A stretch of DNA of 51,636 nt from Nocardia aobensis NBRC 100429 (GCF_000308375.1 NZ_BAFQ01000044.1:1-51636), one strand, 5' to 3'; counted from the first letter of the stretch, positions 26,581-34,708 are shown. Numbers and translations are program-made. Notes: a model not told the origin generated them from the letters alone.

Positions 26581-27612
26581 ATGGCAGCGGCGCAGCAGCA
26601 CGAACGTCGGTGGAAACTCGTGCTCGGCGTGGTGGCGCTGGCCGCCTCGGCCATGATCACCGCGTGTTCGGCGTCCTCGGACGAGCCGGAGATCGTGGTC
26701 TACAACTCGCATGATCAGCGTCTGACCCGGCAGTGGGCCGACGCCTTCACCGAGCAGACCGGAATCCGGGTGACGTTGCGCGACGGCGCCGACGCCGAAG
26801 TCGCCGATCAGGTGCTGGCCGAGGGCGACCGATCGCCGGCCGATGTGGTTCTCACCGAGAATTCACCGGCGATGGCCCGGATGGAGCGCGCCGGTCTGTT
26901 CGCCGGCCTCGACCCCGCCACCCTCGCGCAGGTGCCCGAACAGTTCCGTCCGAGTTCGGGGCAGTGGACCGGAATCGCCGCGCGGTCGACCGCATTCGTC
27001 TTCCACCCGGGGAAGATCCCGCCCGCCGAACTGCCCGCCGGCTTGCTGGACCTGCAACAGCCACGATGGCACGGCCGCTGGACCGCCGATTCGCACGGCG
27101 CGGACTTCCAGGCGATCGTCGCGGCATTGCTGGCACTCGACGGCGAGAACGCCACGCGCGCGTGGCTGCACGGGGTGAAGGACAACGCCACCGACGCGCC
27201 CAACGGCTTCGCGGCACTGAAGGCGGTCGGTGCGGGAGGGGTCGGCGGCGCGCTGGTCTTCGCCACCGACTGGTACCGCGACCAGCCCGCACCCGAGCGG
27301 CTCATCGGTCCCTCGACGCCGCACTATTTCCGCGGCGGGGACCCGGGCGGATACCTCTCGCTGTCCGGTGCGGGGGTGCTGAAGTCGAGCCGGCACGCCG
27401 CCGAGGCCCAGCGGTTCGTGCGATTCGTGACGGCCGCAGCCGGGCAGCGTCTGCTCAGCGGCGGTGCGGCCATGGAGTATCCGGTGGCCGCGGGTGTCCC
27501 CGCCGATCCGGCGCTGCCGCCGCTGGATTCGCTGGACCCGCCGCGCGTGAATCCGAGCGAACTCGACCCCGATCGAGTCGAGGCGTTGATGCGCGAGGCG
27601 GGGCTGCTCTGA
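26581..27612 (+). CDS. Iron(III)-type ABC substrate-binding lipoprotein, orphan
   Basis: A 343-residue periplasmic-binding-protein-like II family member. The signal ends in lipobox ITAC (Cys29). The mature protein starts with EIVVYNSHDQRLTRQWADAF, the classical opening of FbpA/FutA-type ferric-iron binding proteins, and continues with PADVVLTENSPAMARMERAGL and RWHGRWTADSHGADFQAIV. The usual tandem tyrosines that bind Fe(III) near residue 195-240 are not obvious here, so metal or ligand is uncertain. No permease or ATPase gene is adjacent. GGAAGG precedes the ATG by 8 bases. It converges with the EthD gene (4 bp gap). Confidence 0.82.
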   Translation: MAAAQQHERRWKLVLGVVALAASAMITACSASSDEPEIVVYNSHDQRLTRQWADAFTEQTGIRVTLRDGADAEVADQVLAEGDRSPADVVLTENSPAMARMERAGLFAGLDPATLAQVPEQFRPSSGQWTGIAARSTAFVFHPGKIPPAELPAGLLDLQQPRWHGRWTADSHGADFQAIVAALLALDGENATRAWLHGVKDNATDAPNGFAALKAVGAGGVGGALVFATDWYRDQPAPERLIGPSTPHYFRGGDPGGYLSLSGAGVLKSSRHAAEAQRFVRFVTAAAGQRLLSGGAAMEYPVAAGVPADPALPPLDSLDPPRVNPSELDPDRVEALMREAGLL

Positions 27613-27616
27613 TCCG

Positions 27617-28291
27617 CTACGAGGCGGTCAGGTCGTAGCGGTACCTGCTGGTCGGAATGACGTCGAGATCGCGGTCGGCGCCGAAGGTCGCGACGCTGGC
27701 CATCATGCGACCGGCGCGGCGCTGCAACTCCGCGTCGTCACCGCCGCTGCCCCAGAACGCGTGCTGGTCGGTCATCGCGTCCATCGGGAAGAGTTCCTCG
27801 ACCAGCGCGTCCACCCGCGGCCCCGGAGTGACCGCCGCGACCACGGTGTTCTGCACGTAACCGAAGGTGGCCTGGGTTTCGATGGCCACGGTGGTATGCC
27901 GGTCCTGCCAATTGCGCAGCCATTCGGCGCGGGTCAGCTCCTGCGGAATTCGCAGCAGCGCGATATTGGCCAGCGCCTCGTAGCGGGTTCCGTCCGGGGG
28001 CCGCGCGGTGGTGAGCGGTTCGCGTTCGTCCACGATCCAGCCGTTGATCCGCTCGGCCACGCCACCGAGCACATCGGTGATCGGCCCGTTCTGTCCCTCG
28101 CTCCAGACGCCGACGATCGCCGCGACGGGTTCGTCGTAGGTGCTCACCCGCAGTTGTGCGGCCGCGACGTCGGCGTCGCCGATGTTGACCTGGAGTTCGG
28201 TCGCCCCCGCGGCGGCCAGCCGCCGGTGGAACTCCGGCGCGTGCAGGGTGTCCGCGAGATCCGGCCCCCAGAGGGCGTACATCAATTTCAT
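27617..28291 (-). CDS. EthD-domain protein
   Basis: A 224-residue soluble protein with the ferredoxin-like EthD pattern: MKLMYALWGPDLADTLHAPEF at the start, LQVNIGDADV, and a second half beginning RIPQELTRAEWLRNWQDRHTTVAIETQATFGYVQN-like sequence (short mark: WLRNWQDRHT) that looks like a repeat of the fold. EthD proteins are small accessory or degradative enzymes; the biochemical role is rarely known. ATG 28291 was chosen because AAAGGAT lies 7-8 bases upstream; the frame is open to 28369. No obvious operon partner. Confidence 0.75.
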   Translation of the reverse strand: MKLMYALWGPDLADTLHAPEFHRRLAAAGATELQVNIGDADVAAAQLRVSTYDEPVAAIVGVWSEGQNGPITDVLGGVAERINGWIVDEREPLTTARPPDGTRYEALANIALLRIPQELTRAEWLRNWQDRHTTVAIETQATFGYVQNTVVAAVTPGPRVDALVEELFPMDAMTDQHAFWGSGGDDAELQRRAGRMMASVATFGADRDLDVIPTSRYRYDLTAS

Positions 28292-28486
28292 GCCGGATCC
28301 TTTCGGGGAACTGCGTTCGGCTGCGACGACGGTAGTTCCGTCTACCGCGCGAGACTCGCGATTCGCCAAACCCGGTCCCGCTCACCGGGACCGAATCGCC
28401 AGGCCGGATCGCCGCGTTCGTGCGCCGGTCCGGCGGGCTCGGTCGCCTACAGTGAGAGCGATATCCGTCCGGTGAGAGGAGACCAG

Positions 28487-28897
28487 GTGCGCCGCATACT
28501 GTTCGCGATGACGTTGTGTGCCGCCGTACTACCCGCGCTCGCCTGCTCCGCCGAGGCCGACCGCGCACCGGCGAAGACATCGGCGCCCGCGTCCGCGCCC
28601 GCGGCAGCCGACCACGGCACCAACGGCACGATCGAGGTGGTGGCCACCCACGGTCCCGAGAAGTACGCCGCCGCCGGACTCGCCGCGGGCATCACCACGT
28701 GTCAGGCCGGATCGGTGCTGGCGACTCTGACCACCGGCCGGGACGGCAAGGCCCACCAGGATGTGGCCGCCGACTGCTATCAGGTTCAGGTGACGTCGGT
28801 GCCGATGGGATGCCGGCTGGCCACCGGCCCCGCCGAGAAGGTCGATGTGGTGGCCGGCCGGACCGCGACCGCGGAGTTCGGATTGGCCTGCGCCTGA
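28487..28897 (+). CDS. Small lipoprotein with prealbumin-like domain
   Basis: A 136-residue lipoprotein with lipobox ALAC (Cys20) and an Ala/Pro-rich linker. The rest (GTIEVVATHGPEKYAAAGLAAG, SVLATLTTGRDGKAHQDVAADCYQVQV, VVAGRTATAEFGLAC) resembles one repeat of a Cna-B/SpaA or carboxypeptidase regulatory-like beta domain, with four cysteines that could form disulphides. No recognised function. GTG start with GAGGAG upstream. It ends seven bases before the convergent monooxygenase gene. Confidence 0.65.
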   Translation: MRRILFAMTLCAAVLPALACSAEADRAPAKTSAPASAPAAADHGTNGTIEVVATHGPEKYAAAGLAAGITTCQAGSVLATLTTGRDGKAHQDVAADCYQVQVTSVPMGCRLATGPAEKVDVVAGRTATAEFGLACA

Positions 28898-28904
28898 GCG
28901 TTTT

Positions 28905-30074
28905 TCACCGGTTGGCGAGTTCGGCGAGCCGGTAGGCCAGCGCCGTGCGCACCGCCGGGATGCGGGTGACGAGGCGGATCGCGGTGTTGCGCAGCATGCG
29001 GGCCGGTCGCGGGCGCAGCGTCGCCATCCGGGTCATGCGATCGGTGAAGGCCACCACGTCCAGCGCGACCGGGCGGCGGGTGCGCTCGTAGTCGTCGAGC
29101 AGCGCGTCGGGTTCGCCGCCCAGGACCCGGGCCAGCAGCGTGCCCAGCAGGGCCGCATCCTGGATCCCGGTGTTCATTCCCTGCCCACCGGCCGGGCTGT
29201 GCACATGTGCGGCATCGCCGGCCAGCAGGATCCGCCCGGCGCGATAGCGGTCGGCCACCCGGTGGTGCACGCGGAAACGTGAGCTCCACAGCACCTCTCG
29301 CACCGTGGCGCCGGGGCAGCGGGCATCCAGCAGCGCTTGCACCTGCGCGCGGGTGGGATGTTCGGGCGCCTCGGCGACGGTGGCGACGACGCGGAAACGA
29401 TCGTGGTCGGTGTCCGGCAGGGGTGCGACCACCACGATGCCCTCGGGCGAGACGTGCAGCGATACCTCGTCGCGCGAGGCGGGCCAGTCCATCCGCACAT
29501 CGGCCAGGACGAACGATTCCGGATAGGTGGCGCCGGTGAAGCCGATTCCCGCCGCCTCGCGGACCCGGCTGTGCATCCCGTCCGCGCCGATCACGTACTC
29601 GGCGCGGATCGATCCGGATTGCCCTGTGGCATCGGTGAATTCGACGGTGACGAATTCCTCGCCCGGTATCACCGCGGTGACCTCCACGGGGCGCACGACC
29701 GTTCCGCCCGCCCGCTGCAGCCGGTCGAGCAGGACCGCCTCGGTCGTCTCCTGGCCGATCATCAGCGTGTAGGGGAACGGTGTCGGCAGGTCGGAGAAGC
29801 CGATGGTGGTCAACCGGTCGGCGCCTTCGTACATGACGAAGCGCGGCACCTCGAGTCCCAGGTCGTGCAGGGTCGTGGCGATGCCCATCTCGTCGAGGAC
29901 CTCCAACGTGCGGGCATGGACGACCGCGGCGCGGGACGTGTTCGCCCCGGCGGTCAGTCGATCCAGCAGAACCACGTCGGCGCCGGCATCGGCGAGTGCG
30001 ATCGCGGCGGTCAGTCCGGCGGGTCCGGCGCCGACGATGACGACTGCGGCGGTGGCGGGAACGGTGCTGCTCAT
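28905..30074 (-). CDS. FAD-dependent monooxygenase (PheA/TfdB-type hydroxylase)
   Basis: A 389-residue class A flavin hydroxylase. The FAD motif AAVVIVGAGPAGLTAAIALADAG is at the N-terminus, the DG motif is YVIGADGMHSRVREAAGI, and the second flavin motif is GRILLAGDAAHVHSPAGGQGMNTGIQDA (short marks: LLAGDAAHVHSP, GQGMNTGIQD). Such enzymes hydroxylate phenols, polyketides or drugs such as rifampicin and tetracycline; the protein is short and lacks the C-terminal thioredoxin-like domain of phenol hydroxylases. ATG 30074 with GAGGGAG upstream. A minus-strand promoter reads TTGACT (30154-30149), 18 bases, TATTCT. Operators of the divergent TetR gene overlap the transcription start, so it should be repressed by that regulator. 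Confidence 0.88.
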   Translation of the reverse strand: MSSTVPATAAVVIVGAGPAGLTAAIALADAGADVVLLDRLTAGANTSRAAVVHARTLEVLDEMGIATTLHDLGLEVPRFVMYEGADRLTTIGFSDLPTPFPYTLMIGQETTEAVLLDRLQRAGGTVVRPVEVTAVIPGEEFVTVEFTDATGQSGSIRAEYVIGADGMHSRVREAAGIGFTGATYPESFVLADVRMDWPASRDEVSLHVSPEGIVVVAPLPDTDHDRFRVVATVAEAPEHPTRAQVQALLDARCPGATVREVLWSSRFRVHHRVADRYRAGRILLAGDAAHVHSPAGGQGMNTGIQDAALLGTLLARVLGGEPDALLDDYERTRRPVALDVVAFTDRMTRMATLRPRPARMLRNTAIRLVTRIPAVRTALAYRLAELANR

Positions 30075-30092
30075 GACTACTCCCTCAGGTTT

Positions 30093-30179
30093 GCCAACGT
30101 ATGTTGGCCAACGGCTGTTGACATCAGAATAAAACTGGGAGGATGGAAAGTCAACAGTTGTTGGCCTACGGTTGTGGGC
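30093..30179. promoter_or_regulatory. Mirrored operator array of the divergent TetR/monooxygenase pair
   Basis: Four dyads of the form GCCAAC-N4-GTTGGC occur as two overlapping pairs. 30093-30108 is perfect (spacer GTAT); 30107-30122 has GCCAAC with GTTGAC; 30150-30165 has GTCAAC with GTTGGC; 30164-30179 has GCCTAC with GTGGGC. In each pair the second copy starts 14 bases after the first. The last site covers the -10 box TACGGT (30167-30172) of the TetR gene. Binding is inferred. Confidence 0.68.
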
Positions 30180-30755
30180 ATGAGTGAAGAGACTGCGCCG
30201 CGCCGCTCGGACGCCACTCGCGCGGCGATTCTGGAGGCGGCTCGCCGGCATTTCGCCCGCGAGGGATATGCCAAGGCGACCATCCGGGCGATCGCCGCCG
30301 ACGCCGGCATCGATCCGTCGATGGTGATGCGGTACTACGGCAACAAGGACGGCCTGTTCGACGCGGCGCTCGACGTCGATCTCGCCCTGCCGGATCTGGC
30401 CGCGGTGGCCGAGGACGAGCTGGGTGCGACGGTCGCCCGGCGCTTCCTGGAACTGTGGGAGACGCCACCGGGTAACGAACTGCTGCTGACCCTGTTGCGT
30501 TCTTCGGTGTCGGACGAGACTGTGGCGCAACGGTTTCAACGCGTCTTCGCCGAACAGCTGATGCCGATGGTGACCCGCGTCGGCGACCCCGCGGACGCGC
30601 CGCGGCGAGCCGGATTGGTGGTCACGCAGATTCTGGGACTGGCGGTGTGCCGCTATGTATTGCGCCTGCCACCGGTGGTGGCGTTGACGGCCGAGGAGAT
30701 CGTCGCGGAGATCGGCGCGACGGTGCAGCGGTATCTGGTGTCGGTGCCGAGATGA
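30180..30755 (+). CDS. TetR-family regulator of the FAD monooxygenase
   Basis: A 191-residue TetR repressor: RAAILEAARRHFAREGYAKAT, then the helix-turn-helix IRAIAADAGIDPSMVMRYYGNKDGL. The C-terminal domain has the ELWETPPGNELLLTLLRSSVSDE pattern common among actinobacterial regulators of monooxygenases and exporters. The ATG at 30180 has no ribosome site; TACGGT lies seven bases before it, so the mRNA is probably leaderless. Divergent from the monooxygenase and separated from it only by the operator array. It most likely senses the hydroxylase substrate. Confidence 0.87.
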   Translation: MSEETAPRRSDATRAAILEAARRHFAREGYAKATIRAIAADAGIDPSMVMRYYGNKDGLFDAALDVDLALPDLAAVAEDELGATVARRFLELWETPPGNELLLTLLRSSVSDETVAQRFQRVFAEQLMPMVTRVGDPADAPRRAGLVVTQILGLAVCRYVLRLPPVVALTAEEIVAEIGATVQRYLVSVPR

Positions 30756-30807
30756 GACGGGTCCCGGCGAGACGAGCCGGGAGGAGATATGACGAGCAGA
30801 TATGACA

Positions 30808-30841
30808 ATGCCCCGAGTCCGGCGGCGCGGGCTCGGGGCAT
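30808..30841 (+). terminator. Strong hairpin after the TetR gene
   Basis: ATGCCCCGAG (30808-30817) pairs perfectly with CTCGGGGCAT (30832-30841) around a 14-base loop. There is no U-tract. It lies between the TetR gene and the convergent FBP gene and could act for both strands. Confidence 0.6.
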
Positions 30842-30920
30842 CAGGGCTGCGGTGCGGTCCTCGAGTGTCGGCGCACGGCATCTACCTCCGTTCGATCGGG
30901 TGGACGCTGTCGGTGTTCGG

Positions 30921-31409
30921 TCAGCTGTAGAGGCGCTCGACGAATGCGCGCAGGTTGGTGCGCACCCGTTCGGCCTTCTCCTCGTCGGTCAGATCCTCGC
31001 GGTAGCGGTTGCCCAGCGCGGGGCGCTTCTTGTTGCGCGCGTACAGCGAACAGGCCAGATCGGTGCACATGTAGATGCCGATCGAGTTACCGCGCCGCCC
31101 GGATTCGCCGACCTTGTGCGCGGTGAGCAGCGACACCCCGGTACCGGTGTGCGTGGTCAGGCAGATCGAGCAGAGCTGGGCCCGGCCGGATCCGCCCGTC
31201 TCGTAGCGCAGTGCCACGCCGACCAGCCGATCGTCCTGCGGGGTCACCAGATACGCGCGACCCGGCATCGACCGGTCGTTCCAGCCGAAGAAGTCCAGGT
31301 CCTCCCATGGTCGCGTGTCGAGATCCCGGGGGACCGGCATGCGTTTGGCATCGCCCTTGGAACAGTTGACGAACGACGAGCGGATCTCGCGTTCGGTCAG
31401 TGGTTGCAC
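30921..31409 (-). CDS. FBP (FusB-type) treble-clef zinc-finger protein
   Basis: A 162-residue protein with the C-terminal zinc finger seen in FusB-like elongation factor G-binding proteins and their actinobacterial relatives. The finger is LCSICLTTHTGTGVSLLTA followed by GIYMCTDLACSLYARNKK, giving Cys-x2-Cys and Cys-x4-Cys. The N-terminal half contains DLDFFGWNDRSMPGRAYLV. FusB proteins rescue EF-G from fusidic acid; most chromosomal homologues have no proven role. GTG at 31409 has AAGGAG seven bases upstream. It stands alone, 81 bases from the next TetR gene on the same strand. Confidence 0.82.
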   Translation of the reverse strand: MQPLTEREIRSSFVNCSKGDAKRMPVPRDLDTRPWEDLDFFGWNDRSMPGRAYLVTPQDDRLVGVALRYETGGSGRAQLCSICLTTHTGTGVSLLTAHKVGESGRRGNSIGIYMCTDLACSLYARNKKRPALGNRYREDLTDEEKAERVRTNLRAFVERLYS

Positions 31410-31490
31410 GTGTTCACTCCTTCCGAATGGATGAACGGAAAACGGAGCGAGGCTACGGCCACCGGTCTCGGCGGGCAATCGAATATCGGC

Positions 31491-32084
31491 TCAGCCGATG
31501 GTGCGCAGCCCGGCGAGGGTCACCGTGATCAGCCGTTCTGCCGCATCGGGTGAGGTTTCGCACGCGACGCCGATACCGTGGCCCAGGCGCAACAGATCGC
31601 GCGGTTCGATTTCCGGGCGGATCAGGCCGGCGTCCTGGGCGGGTTGCAGGACCGCCGTCGCGGCGTCGGTGATCAGATTCGAACACAGCAAGAAGGTCTG
31701 CGATCCGCGGTCGATGGCGGCCTTGAGGGTCACCGCCAGACTGCGTTTGTCCATCACGAATCGCACCTGGGCGCGGAACCACTGCTCCAGCGCGTCGAGG
31801 GGGGAGAGGGTTTCGGTCAGCTCGGCGGCGAGTTCGGCCAATGCCTCGATACTCGAGCGATAGACCGCCTCGATGAGCGCGTCCCGGTTGGGAAAGTGGC
31901 GATAGAGGGTGCCCGGTCCCACCGCGGCTCGGCGCGCCACCTCGTCCAGGGGCGCCTCCGGGCCGAATTCGGCGAACGCCTCCCGCGCGCACGCGAGTAT
32001 GCGCTCGTAGTTGCGCCGCGCATCCGCGCGCATCGGACGCGGCGGCGCCGCGCGCCCGGACCCCTGTGTCGACGGTGCGCTCAC
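31491..32084 (-). CDS. TetR-family regulator of the adjacent DHA2 exporter
   Basis: A 197-residue TetR repressor with DNA-binding domain RILACAREAFAEFGPEAP and helix-turn-helix LDEVARRAAVGPGTLYRHFPNRDAL. The C-terminal domain (SPLDALEQWFRAQVRFVMDKRSLA) is the SbtR-like type frequently found beside multidrug exporters. GTG at 32084 with GGAGGAATC upstream. Three dyads in the 126-base divergent spacer share one core, the classic layout for a repressor that controls itself and an efflux pump. Confidence 0.87.
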   Translation of the reverse strand: MSAPSTQGSGRAAPPRPMRADARRNYERILACAREAFAEFGPEAPLDEVARRAAVGPGTLYRHFPNRDALIEAVYRSSIEALAELAAELTETLSPLDALEQWFRAQVRFVMDKRSLAVTLKAAIDRGSQTFLLCSNLITDAATAVLQPAQDAGLIRPEIEPRDLLRLGHGIGVACETSPDAAERLITVTLAGLRTIG

Positions 32085-32098
32085 GATTCCTCCAGTGG

Positions 32099-32185
32099 AA
32101 ACGGATGAACTCTCCGCTTAGTCTTGCGTAACCGGAGAACTTCTCCATATGCTATCTCCATTGGAAACGGAGACATTCTCCGTTT
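32099..32185. promoter_or_regulatory. Triple TetR operator between regulator and exporter
   Basis: Three 21-base dyads share the core CGGAGA-N3-TCTCCG. Site 3 (32165-32185) is perfect: AAACGGAGA, CAT, TCTCCGTTT. Site 2 (32130-32150) has CGGAGA-ACT-TCTCCA. Site 1 (32099-32119) has AAACGGATG against TCTCCGCTT, 6 of 9 pairs. Centres are 31 and 35 bases apart, about three helical turns. Confidence 0.68.
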
Positions 32186-32210
32186 AGTTCCGCAATCCGA
32201 TGGAGCCTCC

Positions 32211-33638
32211 TTGACTACCTCCACGATTTCCTCGTCACCGCAGGTCGGCGCACCGCCCGGGCGGCTGCGCTCCGGCATCGTGCTGGCCACACTGCTGACC
32301 TGCCAGTTGATGATCGTGCTCGACATCACCGTGATGAACGTGGCACTGCCCCGCATCCAGCACGATCTGCACTTCAGTGCCACCGGCCTGTCCTGGGTGA
32401 TGAACGCCTACACCCTGGTCTTCGGCGGGCTGCTGCTGCTCGGCGGCCGGGCCGGCGACCTGTTCGGACGCCGGCGCATCTTCATCCTCGGAACCGTGCT
32501 CTTCACCCTCGCTTCCCTCGGCGGCGGGCTGGCGCCGTCGGCCGCCTGGCTGATCGTCGCTCGCATCGTGCAGGGCCTCGGTGGTGCGATGGCCGGTCCG
32601 AACACTCTCGCCCTGCTGACCACCACCTTCGCCGATCCGAAGATGCGGGTCCGGGTGCTGGCGCTGTTCTCCGGAATGTCCAGTGCGGGATTCGCGATCG
32701 GGCTGATCCTGGGTGGACTGCTGACCCAGTGGCTGAGCTGGCGCTCGGTGCTGTTCATCAACGTGCCGTTCGGACTGGCCGTGGCACTGCTGGCGGCACG
32801 GTACCTACCCGACGCGCCGCGCCGTCGCGCTCATCTCGACCTGCCCGGAGCGGTGACCGCGACGGGTGCGGTGGCCGCGCTGGTCTACGGCTTCATCAGC
32901 GCCGCGGCGCACGGCTGGGACGATGTGACGACCGATGTGTCGCTGGCGGCCGGCGTGCTCGCACTGATCGCATTCCTGCTGATCGAACGCCAGGCCGCAC
33001 AACCGCTGCTGCCACTGCACCTGTTCGCCGACCGCAATCGGGCCGCCGCGTACGCCAACATGTTCCTGGGGCCGATGGCGGGGACCTCGATGTTCTTCTT
33101 CCTCACCCAGTATCTGCAGGAAGTGCGGGGAATGAGCGCGCTGGCAACGGGTTTCGCCTTCCTGCCGACCGCGGTGACGATGTTCGCGATGATCCGGCTG
33201 ATTCCGCGCCTGCTGCCGCGCTTCGGTCCCAAACCGGTGACGCTGGTGGGCACGTCCGCGATGATCGCCGGGCTGGCGCTGCTCACCCTGCTCGATACCG
33301 ATACCGGTTACTTCCCGCTGCTCGCGGTGGCGACGCTGTTGATGGGATGCGGTATCGGCCTGGCCTTCTCGCCGCTGAACGTGATCATCATGGCGAATGT
33401 GGCGCCCGAGGAGGCCGGTGCGGCGGGCGGCGCGTTGCAGACGCTGCAGCAGACCGGCGCCGCGCTGGGGCTGGCGGTACTGGTCACGGTATTCGGCACC
33501 GCCGTGCGGGCCGCGTCCGGATCGGCCGTGCACGTGCTCGTCTCCGGTATCACGACCGCCTTCGCCGCGGCGGCCGGGATCGCGGTGCTGACCTTGCTCG
33601 TGGCGTCGACCTTTCGGAGTGTGCGGGCGCAACGGTGA
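32211..33638 (+). CDS. DHA2-family (14-TM) MFS drug exporter
   Basis: A 475-residue major facilitator of the EmrB/QacA branch. Marks: MIVLDITVMNVALPRIQHDL in TM1, SWVMNAYTLVFGGLLLLGGRAGDLFGRRR (motif A is GRAGDLFGRRR), and TM5 motif C-like GLILGGLLTQWLSWRSVLFINVPFG (short mark: WRSVLFINVPFG). Fourteen hydrophobic segments can be counted. It should export hydrophobic drugs or metabolites using the proton gradient. I place the start at the TTG at 32211 (GGAG five bases upstream), which begins directly before the N-terminal peptide; no ATG or GTG is well placed. Regulated by the divergent TetR gene. Confidence 0.88.
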   Translation: MTTSTISSSPQVGAPPGRLRSGIVLATLLTCQLMIVLDITVMNVALPRIQHDLHFSATGLSWVMNAYTLVFGGLLLLGGRAGDLFGRRRIFILGTVLFTLASLGGGLAPSAAWLIVARIVQGLGGAMAGPNTLALLTTTFADPKMRVRVLALFSGMSSAGFAIGLILGGLLTQWLSWRSVLFINVPFGLAVALLAARYLPDAPRRRAHLDLPGAVTATGAVAALVYGFISAAAHGWDDVTTDVSLAAGVLALIAFLLIERQAAQPLLPLHLFADRNRAAAYANMFLGPMAGTSMFFFLTQYLQEVRGMSALATGFAFLPTAVTMFAMIRLIPRLLPRFGPKPVTLVGTSAMIAGLALLTLLDTDTGYFPLLAVATLLMGCGIGLAFSPLNVIIMANVAPEEAGAAGGALQTLQQTGAALGLAVLVTVFGTAVRAASGSAVHVLVSGITTAFAAAAGIAVLTLLVASTFRSVRAQR

Positions 33639-33753
33639 GTGACCAAGATCAACTCCGGGCATTTGGGACTATTCGAAACATGTTGCCACGCAGTGACTTA
33701 ACCGAGATTCTACTCACAGCAACCTCTATGACTGCCGTGCGAGACTCGTCGCG

Positions 33754-34692
33754 ATGCTCACCTATTTTCAAGCGATGGTCATCGGCGCGGTGCAGGGCTT
33801 CACCGAGCTGTTCCCGATCTCCAGTCTCGGACATTCGGTTCTCGTGGCGGCCTGGCTCGGAGGTAGATGGGGAGCGTTGCCCGGACAGGGTGGAACCGAT
33901 TCGGCCGCAACCTATCTGGCATTCGTCGTCGCTCTGCACGTGGCGACGGCGGTCGCGCTGGTGATCTACTACTGGCGGGACTGGTGCGCGATCGCCGCCG
34001 GATTCGTCGAGATGGTGCGGACCAGGCGGCTGGATACCGTGCCGCAACGGCTGGCCTGGCTGATCGTGATCGCGACCGTGCCGGTCGCGATTCTCGGTCC
34101 GCTGCTGGAACATCCGCTGCACGACGTCTTCGCCGCTCCCTTGTGCGCCGCGGCCTTCCTGACCGTCAACGGCGTGGTGCTGGTCGTCGGCGAAGGCCTG
34201 CGTCGCCGCAACGAGCCCACCCTCGCCGAATACGGCCGCCGCTTCGCCCTGAATCAGGCGAACAGCCGGAGGCGCACGGCGACAACACTTTCCCTGCCGC
34301 AATCCGACCGGCGCCTCGCGGCCCTCGACTCCCGGGACGCGGTCGGCATCGGCCTGGCCCAAGCCGGTGCCCTCCTCACCGGCTTCAGCCGGGCCGGCCT
34401 CACCATGGTCGGCGGTCTCTGGCGCGGTCTCGAACACGAACACGCCGCCAAATTCGCCTTCCTCCTCGCCACCCCCGCGATCTTCGGCGCCGGGATCGTC
34501 GACCTCCCGGACCTGATAACGCCACGCGCAGAGGTGATCTGGGGCCCGATCATCGTCGGCGCCGTCGTCTCCGGCGTGACATCCTGGCTCGCCGTCCGCT
34601 ACCTCGAACGGTACTTCCGGACCCGGACCCTGCTGCCGTTCGCGGCGTACTGCGTGATCGTGGGGGCGGTGTCGATCGTCCGATTCGGGTGA
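33754..34692 (+). CDS. uppP: Undecaprenyl-diphosphatase (UppP/BacA), variant
   Basis: A 312-residue polytopic membrane enzyme that recycles undecaprenyl pyrophosphate to the monophosphate lipid carrier. The first active-site block is GAVQGFTELFPISSLGHSVL (usual form PVSSSGH), and the second is TGFSRAGLTMVGGLWRGL, where the common GxSRSG is GFSRAG. An extra 30-40 residue loop (NQANSRRRTATTLSLPQSDRRLAALD) lies before it. This ELFPISSLGHS branch is a recognisable subgroup of the family. ATG at 33754 lacks a strong ribosome site. Whether this is the main UppP or a second, resistance-type copy (bacitracin) cannot be told. Confidence 0.82.
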   Translation: MLTYFQAMVIGAVQGFTELFPISSLGHSVLVAAWLGGRWGALPGQGGTDSAATYLAFVVALHVATAVALVIYYWRDWCAIAAGFVEMVRTRRLDTVPQRLAWLIVIATVPVAILGPLLEHPLHDVFAAPLCAAAFLTVNGVVLVVGEGLRRRNEPTLAEYGRRFALNQANSRRRTATTLSLPQSDRRLAALDSRDAVGIGLAQAGALLTGFSRAGLTMVGGLWRGLEHEHAAKFAFLLATPAIFGAGIVDLPDLITPRAEVIWGPIIVGAVVSGVTSWLAVRYLERYFRTRTLLPFAAYCVIVGAVSIVRFG

Positions 34693-34708
34693 GCAGCGTA
34701 GCGGGCCG

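Noticed and set aside
28330..28347. CGGTAG-TTCCGT-CTACCG dyad before the EthD and lipoprotein genes
   Set aside because: It is isolated, no regulator lies nearby and there is no second copy; chance is likely in GC-rich DNA.
30789..31553. Plus-strand frame starting at an ATG with GGAGG after the TetR gene
   Set aside because: Despite the good ribosome-like site it crosses the terminator hairpin and is antisense to the FBP gene, whose zinc-finger cysteines are clear.
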